From Endoryza sp044226045 (lineage in GTDB: Bacteria > Bacteroidota > Bacteroidia > Chitinophagales > Chitinophagaceae): DNA of 64,000 bases. Position numbers and translations under genes: made by a program. Numbering within the stretch: position 1 is the first letter of the stretch; each line of letters begins with the position of its first letter. Where the stretch lies: positions 1-64,000 of the forward strand of contig JBGAHR010000012.1 of NCBI GenBank assembly GCA_044226045.1. The letters are read 5' to 3'. Shown here piece by piece: positions 15,895-25,341 of the stretch. The notes under the pieces were generated by a model that saw only the letters and a program-made list of their open reading frames with translations, ran no database searches and had not been told where the DNA came from.

Positions 15895-16587
15895 ATGAGC
15901 AAGATCATCATTACTATCGACGGCTGGTCATCCTGCGGGAAAAGCACGCTGGCCAAACAACTCGCCCGGGAGCTGGGATATGTATACATAGACAGCGGAG
16001 CCATGTATCGTGCGATAACCCTCTATTTCCTGAGAAACCATGTAGACTGGACCAGCCAGGAAGAAGTAGCCGAAGCCCTGAAGCATATTCATCTCGAGTT
16101 TCAATCGAACCATAAAACCGGCCAGACTGAAATGTACCTGAACCAGGAAAACGTCGAGTACGTGATCCGTGACCTGGTGGTAGCTGAAAAAGTCAGTGAC
16201 GTGGCTGCGATCGGAGCCGTAAGGACTTTCGCGGTTGCCCAACAACAGAAAATGGGACAGAAAAAGGGGATTGTCATGGACGGACGAGACATCGGTACGG
16301 TGGTATTTCCCCATGCCGAACTGAAAATTTTCATGACTGCCGACAATGAAGTAAGGGTAAAACGCCGATTCATGGAGTTGTATGAAAAAAATCCCAACAT
16401 CACCATGGAAGAAGTCAGAACCAACCTCGAATCGAGGGATTATATCGACTCACACCGCGAAATCAGCCCCTTGCGGCAGGCGGTGGATGCGGTGGTTCTG
16501 GACAACACCCATATCACCGAAAAGGAACAATTGGCCATGGCCCTGGGATGGGTGAAAGACAAACTCGCCTCTATACCCTCGGCTTAG
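15895..16587 (+). CDS. cmk: Cytidylate kinase
   Basis: 230 residues from ATG 15895. The start is set by MSKIIITIDGWSSCGKSTLAKQ, whose GWSSCGKS is the P-loop. YIDSGAMYRA and MDGRDIGTVVFP are diagnostic for Cmk, followed by ESRDYIDSHREISPL. It phosphorylates CMP and dCMP. An open extension to 15814 crosses the clpC terminator and is not real. CATTTTTG at 15871-15878 is an imperfect -7 promoter word. Confidence 0.95.
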   Translation: MSKIIITIDGWSSCGKSTLAKQLARELGYVYIDSGAMYRAITLYFLRNHVDWTSQEEVAEALKHIHLEFQSNHKTGQTEMYLNQENVEYVIRDLVVAEKVSDVAAIGAVRTFAVAQQQKMGQKKGIVMDGRDIGTVVFPHAELKIFMTADNEVRVKRRFMELYEKNPNITMEEVRTNLESRDYIDSHREISPLRQAVDAVVLDNTHITEKEQLAMALGWVKDKLASIPSA

Positions 16588-16686
16588 GCCCGGAAATCGA
16601 CAATAAAACTGATTCACAACCGTTTATTTAGCCAGCACCTGGCAGCCAATATCATTTAAAACCATTAATAGTGCTTATTTAGAACT

Positions 16687-18129
16687 ATGGTCTTTAACAG
16701 CATCACTTTTTTGATATTTTCGGGGATTTTCTTCCCCTTCTATTTTTGGCTGAAAGGACAATGGCGCTTATGGTGGATCCTGATAGCCAGTTATGTTTTT
16801 TATGGCTGGTGGGATATCCGCTTCCTGAGCCTGATCGGTATTTCCACTTTGATGGATTTCAACTTCGGTAAACTGATCGGCGCCACAGACAACAAGGCGC
16901 GAAGGAAGATGTACCTCATCTTCAGCATGACCATGAACCTCGGGTTCCTGTGTTTCTTCAAGTACTTCAATTTCTTTATCGACAGCTTCGTCAGTATGAT
17001 GCACCTATTTGGCCTGCAGCCATCGGTGACCACACTGAAAATTATCCTGCCTGTCGGTATCTCCTTTTATACTTTCCAGAGTCTCTCCTATACTATCGAT
17101 ATCTACCGGAAGGAAATTCCGGTGGAAAGAAACCTGTTGAAATTCGCAGCCTTTATTGCTCTGTTCCCGCAGTTGGTGGCCGGACCCATCGTTCGTGCCC
17201 GCGACCTGTTGCCGCAAATGAACGACGACAAGCCCTTCGACTGGAACAGATTCAATTCGGGGCTGGGAAGAATTCTATGGGGTTTCTTTAAGAAAGTGGC
17301 TATCGCCGATTCACTCGGTCCGTTCGTAGACCAATGCTGGGCTGATCCTACCAATTTCGGCAGCCTGCACCTGGTGATCGGAGTGGTATTCTATTCCTTC
17401 CAGATCTATTGCGACTTTTCCGGTTACTCAGATATCGCCATTGGTCTGGCGAGAATTATGGGATATCATTTTCCGGAGAATTTCCGCACACCCTATTTCT
17501 CAAAAAGTTTCAGTGAATTCTGGACCCGATGGCATATTTCCTTGTCTAGTTGGTTGCGCGACTACCTGTATATTCCGCTCGGTGGGAACCGGAACGGCAA
17601 ACTCAGTACCTACAAGAACAATATGCTCACCATGCTCATCGGAGGATTCTGGCATGGAGCCAACTGGGCTTTTGTATTCTGGGGATTCCTCCATGGTATG
17701 TATCTCATCCTGCAACGAATCGTACAGAAGCCCTGGAAAAAAATTGTGGAGATCACCCGAATGCCGAAGTTCTTAAGCGGGGCGATTGCCGTGTTTACCA
17801 TTTATTCTCTTACCAACCTGGCCTGGATCTATTTCCGGTCCGGAAGCCTGGGTCACAAGAGTTTTTCAACTGCCAACAAGATTATCGCGAATATATTCTC
17901 GTTTGAAAATTTTAACTGGAATGGTGTAGTGAACAAATTCCAGGTGATCAAAGGAATGATCGTTATTTCTGTGCTGCTGTTTGTTGAGATCACCAATTTC
18001 CGGTTCAACTGGAACAGCATCCAGGTATATCGACCAGGTGTGAGGGTGGCACTGTTTGCCGGTTTACTCTGGCTGATTGCCTTTTTCGGAACGTTCTCGG
18101 CTAATTCATTTATCTATTTTCAGTTCTAA
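16687..18129 (+). CDS. MBOAT family membrane-bound O-acyltransferase (AlgI-like)
   Basis: 480 residues with about ten membrane helices. FSGYSDIAIGLARIMGY, PYFSKSFSEFWTRWHISLSSW and GGFWHGANW are family signatures, and His323 is the putative catalytic His. Members move acetyl or acyl groups across the membrane onto an exported polysaccharide. The next gene, 2 bp away, encodes an SGNH-like protein, the usual partner that finishes the transfer outside. The polysaccharide is unknown. Confidence 0.93.
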   Translation: MVFNSITFLIFSGIFFPFYFWLKGQWRLWWILIASYVFYGWWDIRFLSLIGISTLMDFNFGKLIGATDNKARRKMYLIFSMTMNLGFLCFFKYFNFFIDSFVSMMHLFGLQPSVTTLKIILPVGISFYTFQSLSYTIDIYRKEIPVERNLLKFAAFIALFPQLVAGPIVRARDLLPQMNDDKPFDWNRFNSGLGRILWGFFKKVAIADSLGPFVDQCWADPTNFGSLHLVIGVVFYSFQIYCDFSGYSDIAIGLARIMGYHFPENFRTPYFSKSFSEFWTRWHISLSSWLRDYLYIPLGGNRNGKLSTYKNNMLTMLIGGFWHGANWAFVFWGFLHGMYLILQRIVQKPWKKIVEITRMPKFLSGAIAVFTIYSLTNLAWIYFRSGSLGHKSFSTANKIIANIFSFENFNWNGVVNKFQVIKGMIVISVLLFVEITNFRFNWNSIQVYRPGVRVALFAGLLWLIAFFGTFSANSFIYFQF

Positions 18130-18131
18130 CT

Positions 18132-19031
18132 ATGAAAAAAGCATTTTGGATATTGATCTTACTGGCTGTGGTATTCGCAGGTGATCGCCTGTTTGGATGG
18201 TACCTGCAAAAACAGGTTGAGGCCAGCCAGTTTCGTTATTCAAAATTATACCGCCAGGAAGCAGAGGCGGATATCATGATCATTGGCAATTCGCGCGGGT
18301 TAAATATCTATCTCCCCGCAGTGGAAGAGCAAACTTCCCGGAAAGCATTCAGTCTTTGTTATAATGGTATGCCCGGAGATCTGGCCTCTACCCTTTCGCT
18401 GGACTATATCGACCGCTATCCGAATGTAAAAACAGTGATCATAGAGTTGTGTATGGCAGAAATGCCGGCAGAATCTCTTCTTCCGGGTTTCGTTACCTAT
18501 ATGCCTTATTCGAAAAGATTGGATTCATTGATCAAACATGAATCAAAAGAAACCTGGTACAGCTCAAAGCTTTCTCATCTTTATCGCTTCAATAATGAAG
18601 TTTTTCAGCGTGCGCTGTTCTATAAAAACCGGTCCGACGATGACTGGACTTCAGACCGGCTGATCTCCGAAAGAGTAATCAAACAGGTGGGAAATTATTC
18701 GATGGACTTCAAAGGAGATGAGAAACAATTACAGTATATAAAGTCTATCACAGACTATTGCCGTCAAAGGAATATCGACGTAAAGCTTATTATCGCTCCC
18801 TTCTTTCCAGGCTTTACCGTAAAACATATCGACAAGCTGGTGACCAAGGCAGAACAGATGACCGGATTGAAAGTGCATGACTACAGTAAAGCGTTACAAA
18901 ATAATGCCGGCTTCAGCGACTATCTCCACCTGAATGTGGCTGGATGCAAGGAGTTTATCAGCATTCTACAAAGAGACAGCCTGCTGACGGTAAAAGACCG
19001 GCCGGCAGTGGTGACCAATGCTTCCAACTGA
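18132..19031 (+). CDS. SGNH-hydrolase-like protein, partner of the MBOAT acyltransferase
   Basis: 299 residues with one N-terminal hydrophobic segment (about 4-20). IIGNSRGLN has Ser in the block I position of SGNH enzymes, and DYLHLNVAG near the C-terminus gives the D-x-x-H pair. Gap to the MBOAT gene is 2 bp, so the two are surely co-transcribed. It is likely a periplasmic acetyl-transfer or esterase partner, as known for AlgJ/AlgX-type proteins. Confidence 0.78.
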   Translation: MKKAFWILILLAVVFAGDRLFGWYLQKQVEASQFRYSKLYRQEAEADIMIIGNSRGLNIYLPAVEEQTSRKAFSLCYNGMPGDLASTLSLDYIDRYPNVKTVIIELCMAEMPAESLLPGFVTYMPYSKRLDSLIKHESKETWYSSKLSHLYRFNNEVFQRALFYKNRSDDDWTSDRLISERVIKQVGNYSMDFKGDEKQLQYIKSITDYCRQRNIDVKLIIAPFFPGFTVKHIDKLVTKAEQMTGLKVHDYSKALQNNAGFSDYLHLNVAGCKEFISILQRDSLLTVKDRPAVVTNASN

Positions 19032-19145
19032 TTTTCAAAGTCTTAGAATTTTAGCCTTCTCAGTGTTTTCTGACTTGCATTTGCCGGACAGGGATTGTAT
19101 TTTGTGAACCTGGTTGCAAGCCATATTAATCCTAAATGATCCCTT

Positions 19146-19628
19146 ATGAAAAAACTGGTGGTAATATCCGTCCTGTCCATTCTATTTTTCTCCTGCAGTA
19201 AAGACAATTCAAATTATATTTTTCAGAAAGAGGAAGTCGAGCCCCGGCTGGAATCTGCTATTTTTCCCGTGATGACCAAGCCTGCCGAAGTGGTGTTGGG
19301 CACCGAACTGTCTACCTGTTCCCCGGGAGAATCAGTTACGTTGTTTCTGCCATACCGGGTAGTAGCCGATGATGTGCAGGATGCCGTACTCGTGATCAGC
19401 GATCCGGAAAGCGGTTCGGTGATCCGCGAATTACCCATGACTTTTTCAACAGATCCCACCATTGCCAATGTAAGTGTGCCGGAAGAAATACAGGGTTCTA
19501 CTTTTATGTTTGTAACCGTGCCGGTAGAGAACGACATGATAGGTAGATCCTGGTCTGTGTCTACCCGACTCAAAGCCAATGCACGGGAGTCTGATGACAC
19601 AATTAACAATGCATTCAGAGTAGAATAA
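19146..19628 (+). CDS. Small lipoprotein of unknown function
   Basis: 160 residues. FFSC gives lipid-anchored Cys17. The mature part has alternating strand-like segments (SVTLFLPYRVV, DAVLVISDPE, FMFVTVPVE) and looks like a small beta sandwich. No family recognised. It is preceded by 114 bp with no clear promoter and followed by a terminator, so it is probably a single-gene unit. Confidence 0.72.
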   Translation: MKKLVVISVLSILFFSCSKDNSNYIFQKEEVEPRLESAIFPVMTKPAEVVLGTELSTCSPGESVTLFLPYRVVADDVQDAVLVISDPESGSVIRELPMTFSTDPTIANVSVPEEIQGSTFMFVTVPVENDMIGRSWSVSTRLKANARESDDTINNAFRVE

Positions 19629-19650
19629 AAACTTATTCATTTTCTTTATG

Positions 19651-19679
19651 GCCCTCTGCGAACAGCAGGGGGCTTTTTT
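19651..19679 (+). terminator. Terminator after the small lipoprotein
   Basis: GCCCTCTGC (19651-19659) pairs with GCAGGGGGC (19665-19673), with one G-T pair, and six T follow. Confidence 0.88.
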
Positions 19680-19791
19680 GTGCGAGCTGTTTCTAAAGCC
19701 TTGATTCGTAACAAAGTTTTAAGAAATATTCCGAAGCACGAATCGTTTTAGGCACACATTTGAGTACATTTACAACATTAAATTATTCTGG

Positions 19792-20502
19792 ATGAATTGG
19801 TTTTTCCTGCAGATCACTAACCCCGCCAGCAATGTTGCAGATTCACTAAACAAAGCCGTCAGTGGCACTCATGCAGAAGCGCCTTCCATGAACATCATGG
19901 AAATGCTTTCGAATGGCGGACCGCTTATGATTCCGCTCGCCCTGCTGTTTGTTTTAGCGATTTTCTTCTTCTTCGAGAGACTGATCGCTATCCGTCGTGC
20001 CAGCAATGTTGATCCGAATTTCATGAACATCATTCGTGATAATGTGTTTTCCGGCAATGTCAGCGCAGCCCGCTCACTGGCCAAGAACACCAGCAACCCG
20101 GTTGCCCGCATGATCGATAAAGGCCTGCAGCGGATCGGCAAACCAATTGAAGCGATTGAAAAGAGCATGGAGAATGTTGGTAAGCTCGAGATCTACAAGA
20201 TGGAGAGAAACCTTTCGATTCTTTCACTGGTTTATGGCATCGCACCGATGTTCGGGTTCCTCGGTACCCTCATCGGTATGTTGCAACTGTTTTACAGAAT
20301 CAACACCACGCATGAATTCAGCACGGATGCCATCGCGGGTGGTATTTATACCAAACTGATTACTTCCGCGGTAGGATTGACAATCGGCCTGCTCGGATAT
20401 ATCGGATACAATTTCCTGAACGCCCAGCTTGACAAAACCATCAACAAGATGGAATCGGCCAGTGCAGAGTTCATCGATATCCTGCAGGAACCTACCCGTT
20501 AA
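19792..20502 (+). CDS. MotA/TolQ/ExbB proton channel family protein
   Basis: 236 residues with three membrane helices (about 46-64, 142-165 and 180-205). The conserved run GIAPMFGFLGTLIGMLQLF and the ITSAVGLTIGL helix line the proton path in this family. It forms a pentameric channel around ExbD-type dimers to energise TonB-like or Tol-like work at the outer membrane. The ExbD gene follows after 45 bp. No tonB or second exbD lies beside it. Confidence 0.92.
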   Translation: MNWFFLQITNPASNVADSLNKAVSGTHAEAPSMNIMEMLSNGGPLMIPLALLFVLAIFFFFERLIAIRRASNVDPNFMNIIRDNVFSGNVSAARSLAKNTSNPVARMIDKGLQRIGKPIEAIEKSMENVGKLEIYKMERNLSILSLVYGIAPMFGFLGTLIGMLQLFYRINTTHEFSTDAIAGGIYTKLITSAVGLTIGLLGYIGYNFLNAQLDKTINKMESASAEFIDILQEPTR

Positions 20503-20547
20503 TCGCTTTTGAAAACAGAACACTATTAAAGTCACAAACAGCCAGTC

Positions 20548-20943
20548 ATGAACCTTCGTAAACGATTGAAATCACATCCTGAAATGCATGGCGGCGCGTT
20601 GAACGACATCATGTTCATCCTGCTGTTCTTCTTTTTGATTGTGGCAACGTTGGCGAATCCAAATGTGATCAAGCTGGCAACGCCGAAAGCGAAAAGTGAT
20701 ACCAAGGCCAAACAGTCTGTGATCGTTAACATCAAGCCGAATGGTGAATACATCATCAATGGTAAGGCCGTGAACCTGGCAGATATGAAAAATGTCATCC
20801 AGCCTTTTATCCTGAAAGATACGCTGCAGGCTACCATCGCCATCAATGCAGACAAAACGGTTCCGCTGGAAGATGTGGTGGCTGTGATGCGAATCGCGCG
20901 TGACCTCGGCGCCCGCTCCACCCTGCTGGTCGATAGTAAATAA
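20548..20943 (+). CDS. ExbD/TolR family biopolymer transport protein
   Basis: 131 residues: a short cytoplasmic tail, one membrane helix (ALNDIMFILLFFFLIVATLA) with the family's essential Asp (Asp at about residue 16), and a periplasmic domain with two short beta-alpha units. It partners the ExbB-type channel just upstream. It ends 5 bp before the end of convergent prmC. Confidence 0.92.
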   Translation: MNLRKRLKSHPEMHGGALNDIMFILLFFFLIVATLANPNVIKLATPKAKSDTKAKQSVIVNIKPNGEYIINGKAVNLADMKNVIQPFILKDTLQATIAINADKTVPLEDVVAVMRIARDLGARSTLLVDSK

Positions 20944-20948
20944 CCTTT

Positions 20949-21800
20949 CTATATAACCGCACTGATCATCCTGTCTTTTCCCTGCATATCCTGCTTCACC
21001 TGAATATCCCGATACTGGTATTCTTTCAACAGATGGCATACCGGTGATGCGGCTTCCTCGTGTATTTCAAAATACAAGCTGCCGCCGGATTGTAAGTGTC
21101 GCTGACCAAAGGCGGCAATCGCCTTGTAAAAACAAAGAGGGTCGTCATTCTCCACGAACAAAGCGAGCCAGGGCTCGAACTTCAGCACATTATCACGCAT
21201 GGAGTCCTTATCCCTTAAGGGGATATAGGGTGGATTGCTCACGATGCAGTCAAAATGATCCAGCGGAAACCGATCCGCGGACAGGATATCGAAAAGATGA
21301 AAATGCACATCCAGGGAAAAGGTCGACGCATTTTTTTGCGCTACCCTCAGCGCGCCTTCGCTTACATCGATGGCATGTACTTCCGCATCGGGGTATTTCT
21401 TTTTTAATGCCAGCGCGATACAGCCACTGCCGGTTCCAATATCTAATATCTTCCCTTCCTTTGGGAATTTCTGTTTATCCGACACGATCCATTCCACCAG
21501 TTCTTCTGTTTCGGGCCGGGGTATCAGCACTTCCTCATCAACGTAGAGGCACATGTTGGCAAACCAGGCCTCATTCAATACATATTGAACCGGGCGATGC
21601 TGTAGCAACTGATCACCATAAGATTGAACAGCCGTTACCTGGTCGGGTCTCAAGGGGAGTTTTTTGTTCATGACCCGGTCGATCCTTGACCAGCCTGTCA
21701 GCTTCTCCATCACCAGGTCGGCGATGTTGCGGGCTTCCCGGTCGGGGTATAGCTCATAGAGCCGGATCGTCAGTTGCTGTTGCGCTTCATGAATGGTCAT
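20949..21800 (-). CDS. prmC: Peptide chain release factor N5-glutamine methyltransferase
   Basis: 283 residues. LIPRPETEELVEWI, LDIGTGSGCIALAL and SNPPYIPL are the substrate, AdoMet and catalytic NPPY motifs of PrmC, which methylates the GGQ glutamine of release factors. ATG 21800 is preferred over a TTG two codons upstream. A TAATTTTG promoter word lies only 4-11 bases before this ATG, so the mRNA may be leaderless. Confidence 0.94.
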   Translation of the reverse strand: MTIHEAQQQLTIRLYELYPDREARNIADLVMEKLTGWSRIDRVMNKKLPLRPDQVTAVQSYGDQLLQHRPVQYVLNEAWFANMCLYVDEEVLIPRPETEELVEWIVSDKQKFPKEGKILDIGTGSGCIALALKKKYPDAEVHAIDVSEGALRVAQKNASTFSLDVHFHLFDILSADRFPLDHFDCIVSNPPYIPLRDKDSMRDNVLKFEPWLALFVENDDPLCFYKAIAAFGQRHLQSGGSLYFEIHEEAASPVCHLLKEYQYRDIQVKQDMQGKDRMISAVI

Positions 21801-21803
21801 GGG

Positions 21804-21811
21804 CAAAATTA
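21804..21811 (-). promoter_or_regulatory. TAnnTTTG element in front of prmC
   Basis: CAAAATTA on the plus strand reads TAATTTTG on the minus strand. Its G is 4 bases before the A of the prmC ATG. If used, transcription would begin at or next to the start codon. Confidence 0.45.
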
Positions 21812-21849
21812 CAGAACTATTGAGTGGCCGCCGCCAGCCTGCGTCTTGC

Positions 21850-21857
21850 TATATTTG
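21850..21857 (+). promoter_or_regulatory. TAnnTTTG element for the ribD transcript
   Basis: TATATTTG lies 30 bp before ATG 21888 and faces away from prmC, so the two promoters are back to back within about 50 bp. Confidence 0.6.
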
Positions 21858-21887
21858 CACCCAGTTTTGACCGTGGAGGAACAATAT

Positions 21888-22934
21888 ATGAGCCGATGCC
21901 TGGAGCTTGCCCGAAAAGGAGCAGGTTCCGTTGCGCCCAACCCGATGGTGGGAGCCGTACTCGTACATCAGAACCGAATCATTGGCGAGGGCTTTCATCA
22001 ACAGTATGGGCAGGCTCACGCGGAAGTAAACTGCATACAGTCGGTTAGCCCGGAAGACCGGTCCCTCCTTTCCCATTCCACCTTATATGTTTCGCTGGAA
22101 CCCTGCGCACATCATGGAAAAACGCCACCCTGTGCCGACCTGGTCATTCGAAGCCAGATACCGGCAGTGTACATCGCCTGCAGGGATCCGTTTCCATCTG
22201 TCAACGGAAAAGGCATCGAAAAACTGGAAGCCGCCGGCATAACCGTGAACCTGGGAATATTGAAAGAAGACGCGATCGCTCTCAACCGGCGCTTTTTTAC
22301 ATTCCATCTCAGCAAGAGGCCTTATATCATTCTTAAATGGGCGCAAACTGCCGACGGTTGGATAGGCAACAAAAATGCTGAAAGGCTGCTGATCACCAAC
22401 GATGTTACCAATCGACTGGTACATCGCTGGCGGAGTGAAGAAGCGGCCATCATGGTTGGAACGGAAACTGCCCTCGCAGATAACCCGTCTTTGACCAACA
22501 GGTACTGGACCGGTCGTTCCCCGCTCCGGCTGGTATTGGACCGGCAACTCAGGCTACCAGCTACCCTTTCTTTATTCGAAGGAGAGCCCACAGTGGTATT
22601 CAATGAAAACCGGGAAGACTTGACAGGCTCTGTTCGATATGTAAAGATTGAACCTGGTGAGAAGATGTTATCTTCCCTGCTGAAAAGACTATATGAGATG
22701 AATGTTCAGAGTGTACTGGTGGAAGGCGGACGTCAACTGCTTCAAACATTCATTGATCAGGGCCTTTGGGATGAAGCAAGAGTGATCACCAATACGGACC
22801 TTACCGGTAAAGGAGATGTGGCTGCTCCGGTGTTGATGAACGAGGTAGTGGTGACGGAAGAAAAAGGCCCGGGTAGAAAGGTCATTTATTACCGGCACGA
22901 AAGATTGAACAACCACTTAAATTTTACATTTTGA
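21888..22934 (+). CDS. ribD: Bifunctional riboflavin biosynthesis deaminase/reductase
   Basis: 348 residues. The N-terminal deaminase has HAEVNCI and EPCAHHGKTPPCADLV (zinc His and two Cys). The C-terminal reductase domain (from about 150, PYIILKWAQTADGW) binds NADPH and has VEGGRQLLQTF. It carries out the second and third steps of riboflavin synthesis. GGAGGA at 21874-21879 stands 8 bp before ATG 21888. A TTG at 21867 would add seven residues (TVEEQY) that resemble RibD N-termini, so the true start may be there. Confidence 0.93.
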   Translation: MSRCLELARKGAGSVAPNPMVGAVLVHQNRIIGEGFHQQYGQAHAEVNCIQSVSPEDRSLLSHSTLYVSLEPCAHHGKTPPCADLVIRSQIPAVYIACRDPFPSVNGKGIEKLEAAGITVNLGILKEDAIALNRRFFTFHLSKRPYIILKWAQTADGWIGNKNAERLLITNDVTNRLVHRWRSEEAAIMVGTETALADNPSLTNRYWTGRSPLRLVLDRQLRLPATLSLFEGEPTVVFNENREDLTGSVRYVKIEPGEKMLSSLLKRLYEMNVQSVLVEGGRQLLQTFIDQGLWDEARVITNTDLTGKGDVAAPVLMNEVVVTEEKGPGRKVIYYRHERLNNHLNFTF

Positions 22935-23806
22935 TTTACCTGGTCGGCTCCATCCTTCTTACCTCCTATCTCACCCTTTTCTTTAAAGTGGTGGAGAGAA
23001 TGGGTCTGAACAACCTGCAGGTAATTGTATTTAATTATATCACCTGCGTTATTACCGGATCGGTAGTAAACGGGCATTTCCCCCTCACCGCTGCCAATAT
23101 GCAAACCGGCTGGTTTCCCTGGGCCGGATTGATGGGTGTTATTTTTATCACCCTTTTCAATATTATCGCATATACGGCACAGACAGCCGGCGTGGCCGTT
23201 ACCTCCGTGGCCAATAAATTATCATTGGTTATTCCCTTTGTTTTTTCCATTTACCTGTATCACGAAGGCGCAAGCTGGCTCAAGCTCGCAGGAATTGCCA
23301 TTGCACTGACAGCCGTGGTGATGACTTGCTGGCCCAAACAAACGGATGTTTCCAGAAAACACCTGAACCAGTCGATCATTTTGATGCCGGTGATTCTTTT
23401 TTTCGGAAGCGGTTTGCTGGATACGCTCATTAAATATGTTGAACATCGTTTTCTCAATGGAGACAATAACAATGATTTCCTGGTCAGTGCCTTTGCGGCT
23501 GCCGCCACGATCGGTATAGTACTGATTGCCGTTCAGCTCATGCGTGGCAAGCAGGTTATTTCAGGTAAGGCTGTAATGATGGGAATATGCCTGGGCATAC
23601 CCAACTATTTTTCCATCTGGTGCCTGGTGCGGGTACTAAAAAATTATGCCTCCAACAGTTCAGCCATTATCCCCATCAACAACATGGGTATTGTGTTGTT
23701 CAGCACACTGGTGGCCTGGATATTATTCAAAGAAAAATTATCATTCATCAACTGGGTGGGCGTACTGCTGGCAGTAGGCGCCATTGCATTAATAGCTTAT
23801 GGTTAA
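22931..23806 (+). CDS. DMT-superfamily (EamA-like) transporter
   Basis: 291 residues with about ten membrane helices and two EamA-type halves. The TTG start shares four bases with the ribD stop (TTGA 22931-22934), so translation is probably coupled. The second half ends WILFKEKLSFINWVGVLLAVGAI, a typical DMT ending. Substrate unknown. Its place after ribD does not by itself show riboflavin transport. Confidence 0.83.
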   Translation: MIYLVGSILLTSYLTLFFKVVERMGLNNLQVIVFNYITCVITGSVVNGHFPLTAANMQTGWFPWAGLMGVIFITLFNIIAYTAQTAGVAVTSVANKLSLVIPFVFSIYLYHEGASWLKLAGIAIALTAVVMTCWPKQTDVSRKHLNQSIILMPVILFFGSGLLDTLIKYVEHRFLNGDNNNDFLVSAFAAAATIGIVLIAVQLMRGKQVISGKAVMMGICLGIPNYFSIWCLVRVLKNYASNSSAIIPINNMGIVLFSTLVAWILFKEKLSFINWVGVLLAVGAIALIAYG

Positions 23807-24416
23807 CATGACGGAGGCGGATTTCTTCCATACAATTGACAGAACCGGACAGGCAGAATTCAAAGACAGAGGCAGTCGATTCCTGGCGCTGGCATTTCCG
23901 GTTCAATCGGTGGCTGCATTCAAAACAATCCTGGAGCAGGTAAAGAAAGAACATCCCAAGGCGAATCACCATTGTTTTGCTTATCGAATCGGATTGAGTG
24001 GAGATGTGTTTCGGGTTAGTGATGACGGAGAACCTTCGGGTACAGCAGGGCGTCCGATACTGGGTCAGATCGACAGCCGCGGTGTGACTGATACCGCCAT
24101 CATTGTGGTCAGGTATTTTGGCGGCACGCTGTTGGGGGTACCCGGACTGATCAACGCTTATAAATCTGCTGCGGCGCTGGTATTGCAAACCACGCCGGTC
24201 ATTCAAAAGCCCATTGAAGTCAATTATTCCCTGCAGTTTGATTATACCATCATGAATGATGTGATGAATATCATCAAACAATCCAATTGCACGGTGCTGG
24301 CAAAAGACATGAATCTATTTTGCCGGCTCGAGATCGGCATACAAAAATCAAGGCTCGAAGAAGTCCTTTACAAGCTGGGAGATCTTCGTGGGGTTGAAAT
24401 AGAGAAAAAATCCTGA
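23799..24416 (+). CDS. YigZ/IMPACT family protein
   Basis: 205 residues from ATG 23799, which overlaps the transporter gene by 8 bp. ATG 23808, 2 bp after that stop, is an equally good start. Family motifs are KDRGSRFLALAFPV, HHCFAYRIG, DDGEPSGTAGRPIL and VVRYFGGTLLGVPGLINAY. Family members are linked to translation control under stress, but the reaction is not known. It is the third gene of a tightly packed ribD unit. Confidence 0.9.
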   Translation: MVNMTEADFFHTIDRTGQAEFKDRGSRFLALAFPVQSVAAFKTILEQVKKEHPKANHHCFAYRIGLSGDVFRVSDDGEPSGTAGRPILGQIDSRGVTDTAIIVVRYFGGTLLGVPGLINAYKSAAALVLQTTPVIQKPIEVNYSLQFDYTIMNDVMNIIKQSNCTVLAKDMNLFCRLEIGIQKSRLEEVLYKLGDLRGVEIEKKS

Positions 24417-24422
24417 ACCGGA

Positions 24423-25319
24423 TTAACGGCTAAAGCGAGGGCTCACTACCAGGTCTTTACTGCCTGCGGTGTATTTATAGAACCCTTCTCCTGATTTTAC
24501 CCCGAGATAACCTGCGGTAACCATGTTTACCAATAAAGGACAGGGGGCGTATTTGGGATTTCCAAAGCCATCGTGCAATACATTCAGAATGGAATAGCAA
24601 ACATCCAGACCGATAAAGTCGGCCAGTTGCAGAGGTCCCATCGGATGAGCCATGCCCAGTTTCATCACTGTGTCAATTTCATTCACACCTGCCACGCCTT
24701 CGTACAAAGTGTAGATCGCCTCATTGATCATGGGCATCAGGATTCTGTTTGCCACAAAACCCGGGTAATCGTTTACGGTACAGGGCACTTTCCCCAGCGA
24801 TTTACTCAGTTCAACGATAGCGTCGGTAACTTCTTTGTCGGTTGCGTATCCATTGATGATCTCCACCAGTTTCATTACCGGCACCGGGTTCATGAAATGC
24901 ATGCCGATCACTTTGGCAGGCCGACTGGTCGCTGCGGCAATTTTGGTGATGGAAATGGAAGAAGTATTCGTAGCCAGGAGACAATGAGCAGGCGCCCATT
25001 CATCCAGTTGTTTAAATATTTTCAGTTTCAGGTCAACGTTCTCCGTTGCTGCTTCCACTACCAGGTCGGCATCTGCTACTCCTTTCTGCACATCGGTCTG
25101 GGTGGAAATATTTTTAAGAGTCGCCTGTTTTTGTTCTTCTGTCAGGGACCCTTTACTTACCTGGCGATCGAGGTTTTTTGAAATGGTGCTGAATGCTTTT
25201 TCCAGTTGTGCGGCATTCACATCAACCAGGCTGACGGTATAACCATTCTGTGCAAACACATGCGCGATTCCATTTCCCATGGTGCCTGCGCCGATCACTG
25301 TAACCTTTGAAATTTTCAT
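24423..25319 (-). CDS. 3-hydroxybutyryl-CoA / 3-hydroxyacyl-CoA dehydrogenase
   Basis: 298 residues from ATG 25319. The Rossmann motif VIGAGTMGNGIAHVFA is followed by ATNTSSISIT, MHFMNPVPVMKLVEI and DYPGFVANRI. These hold the catalytic His and Glu of the family, which oxidises 3-hydroxyacyl-CoA with NAD(P). The length fits the short type used for hydroxybutyryl-CoA. An open 32-codon extension overlaps the upstream gene and is not needed. It lies 22 bp after the isoaspartyl peptidase gene. Confidence 0.92.
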   Translation of the reverse strand: MKISKVTVIGAGTMGNGIAHVFAQNGYTVSLVDVNAAQLEKAFSTISKNLDRQVSKGSLTEEQKQATLKNISTQTDVQKGVADADLVVEAATENVDLKLKIFKQLDEWAPAHCLLATNTSSISITKIAAATSRPAKVIGMHFMNPVPVMKLVEIINGYATDKEVTDAIVELSKSLGKVPCTVNDYPGFVANRILMPMINEAIYTLYEGVAGVNEIDTVMKLGMAHPMGPLQLADFIGLDVCYSILNVLHDGFGNPKYAPCPLLVNMVTAGYLGVKSGEGFYKYTAGSKDLVVSPRFSR

Positions 25320-25341
25320 GTTCCGGTTTTTTATTGGCAAT

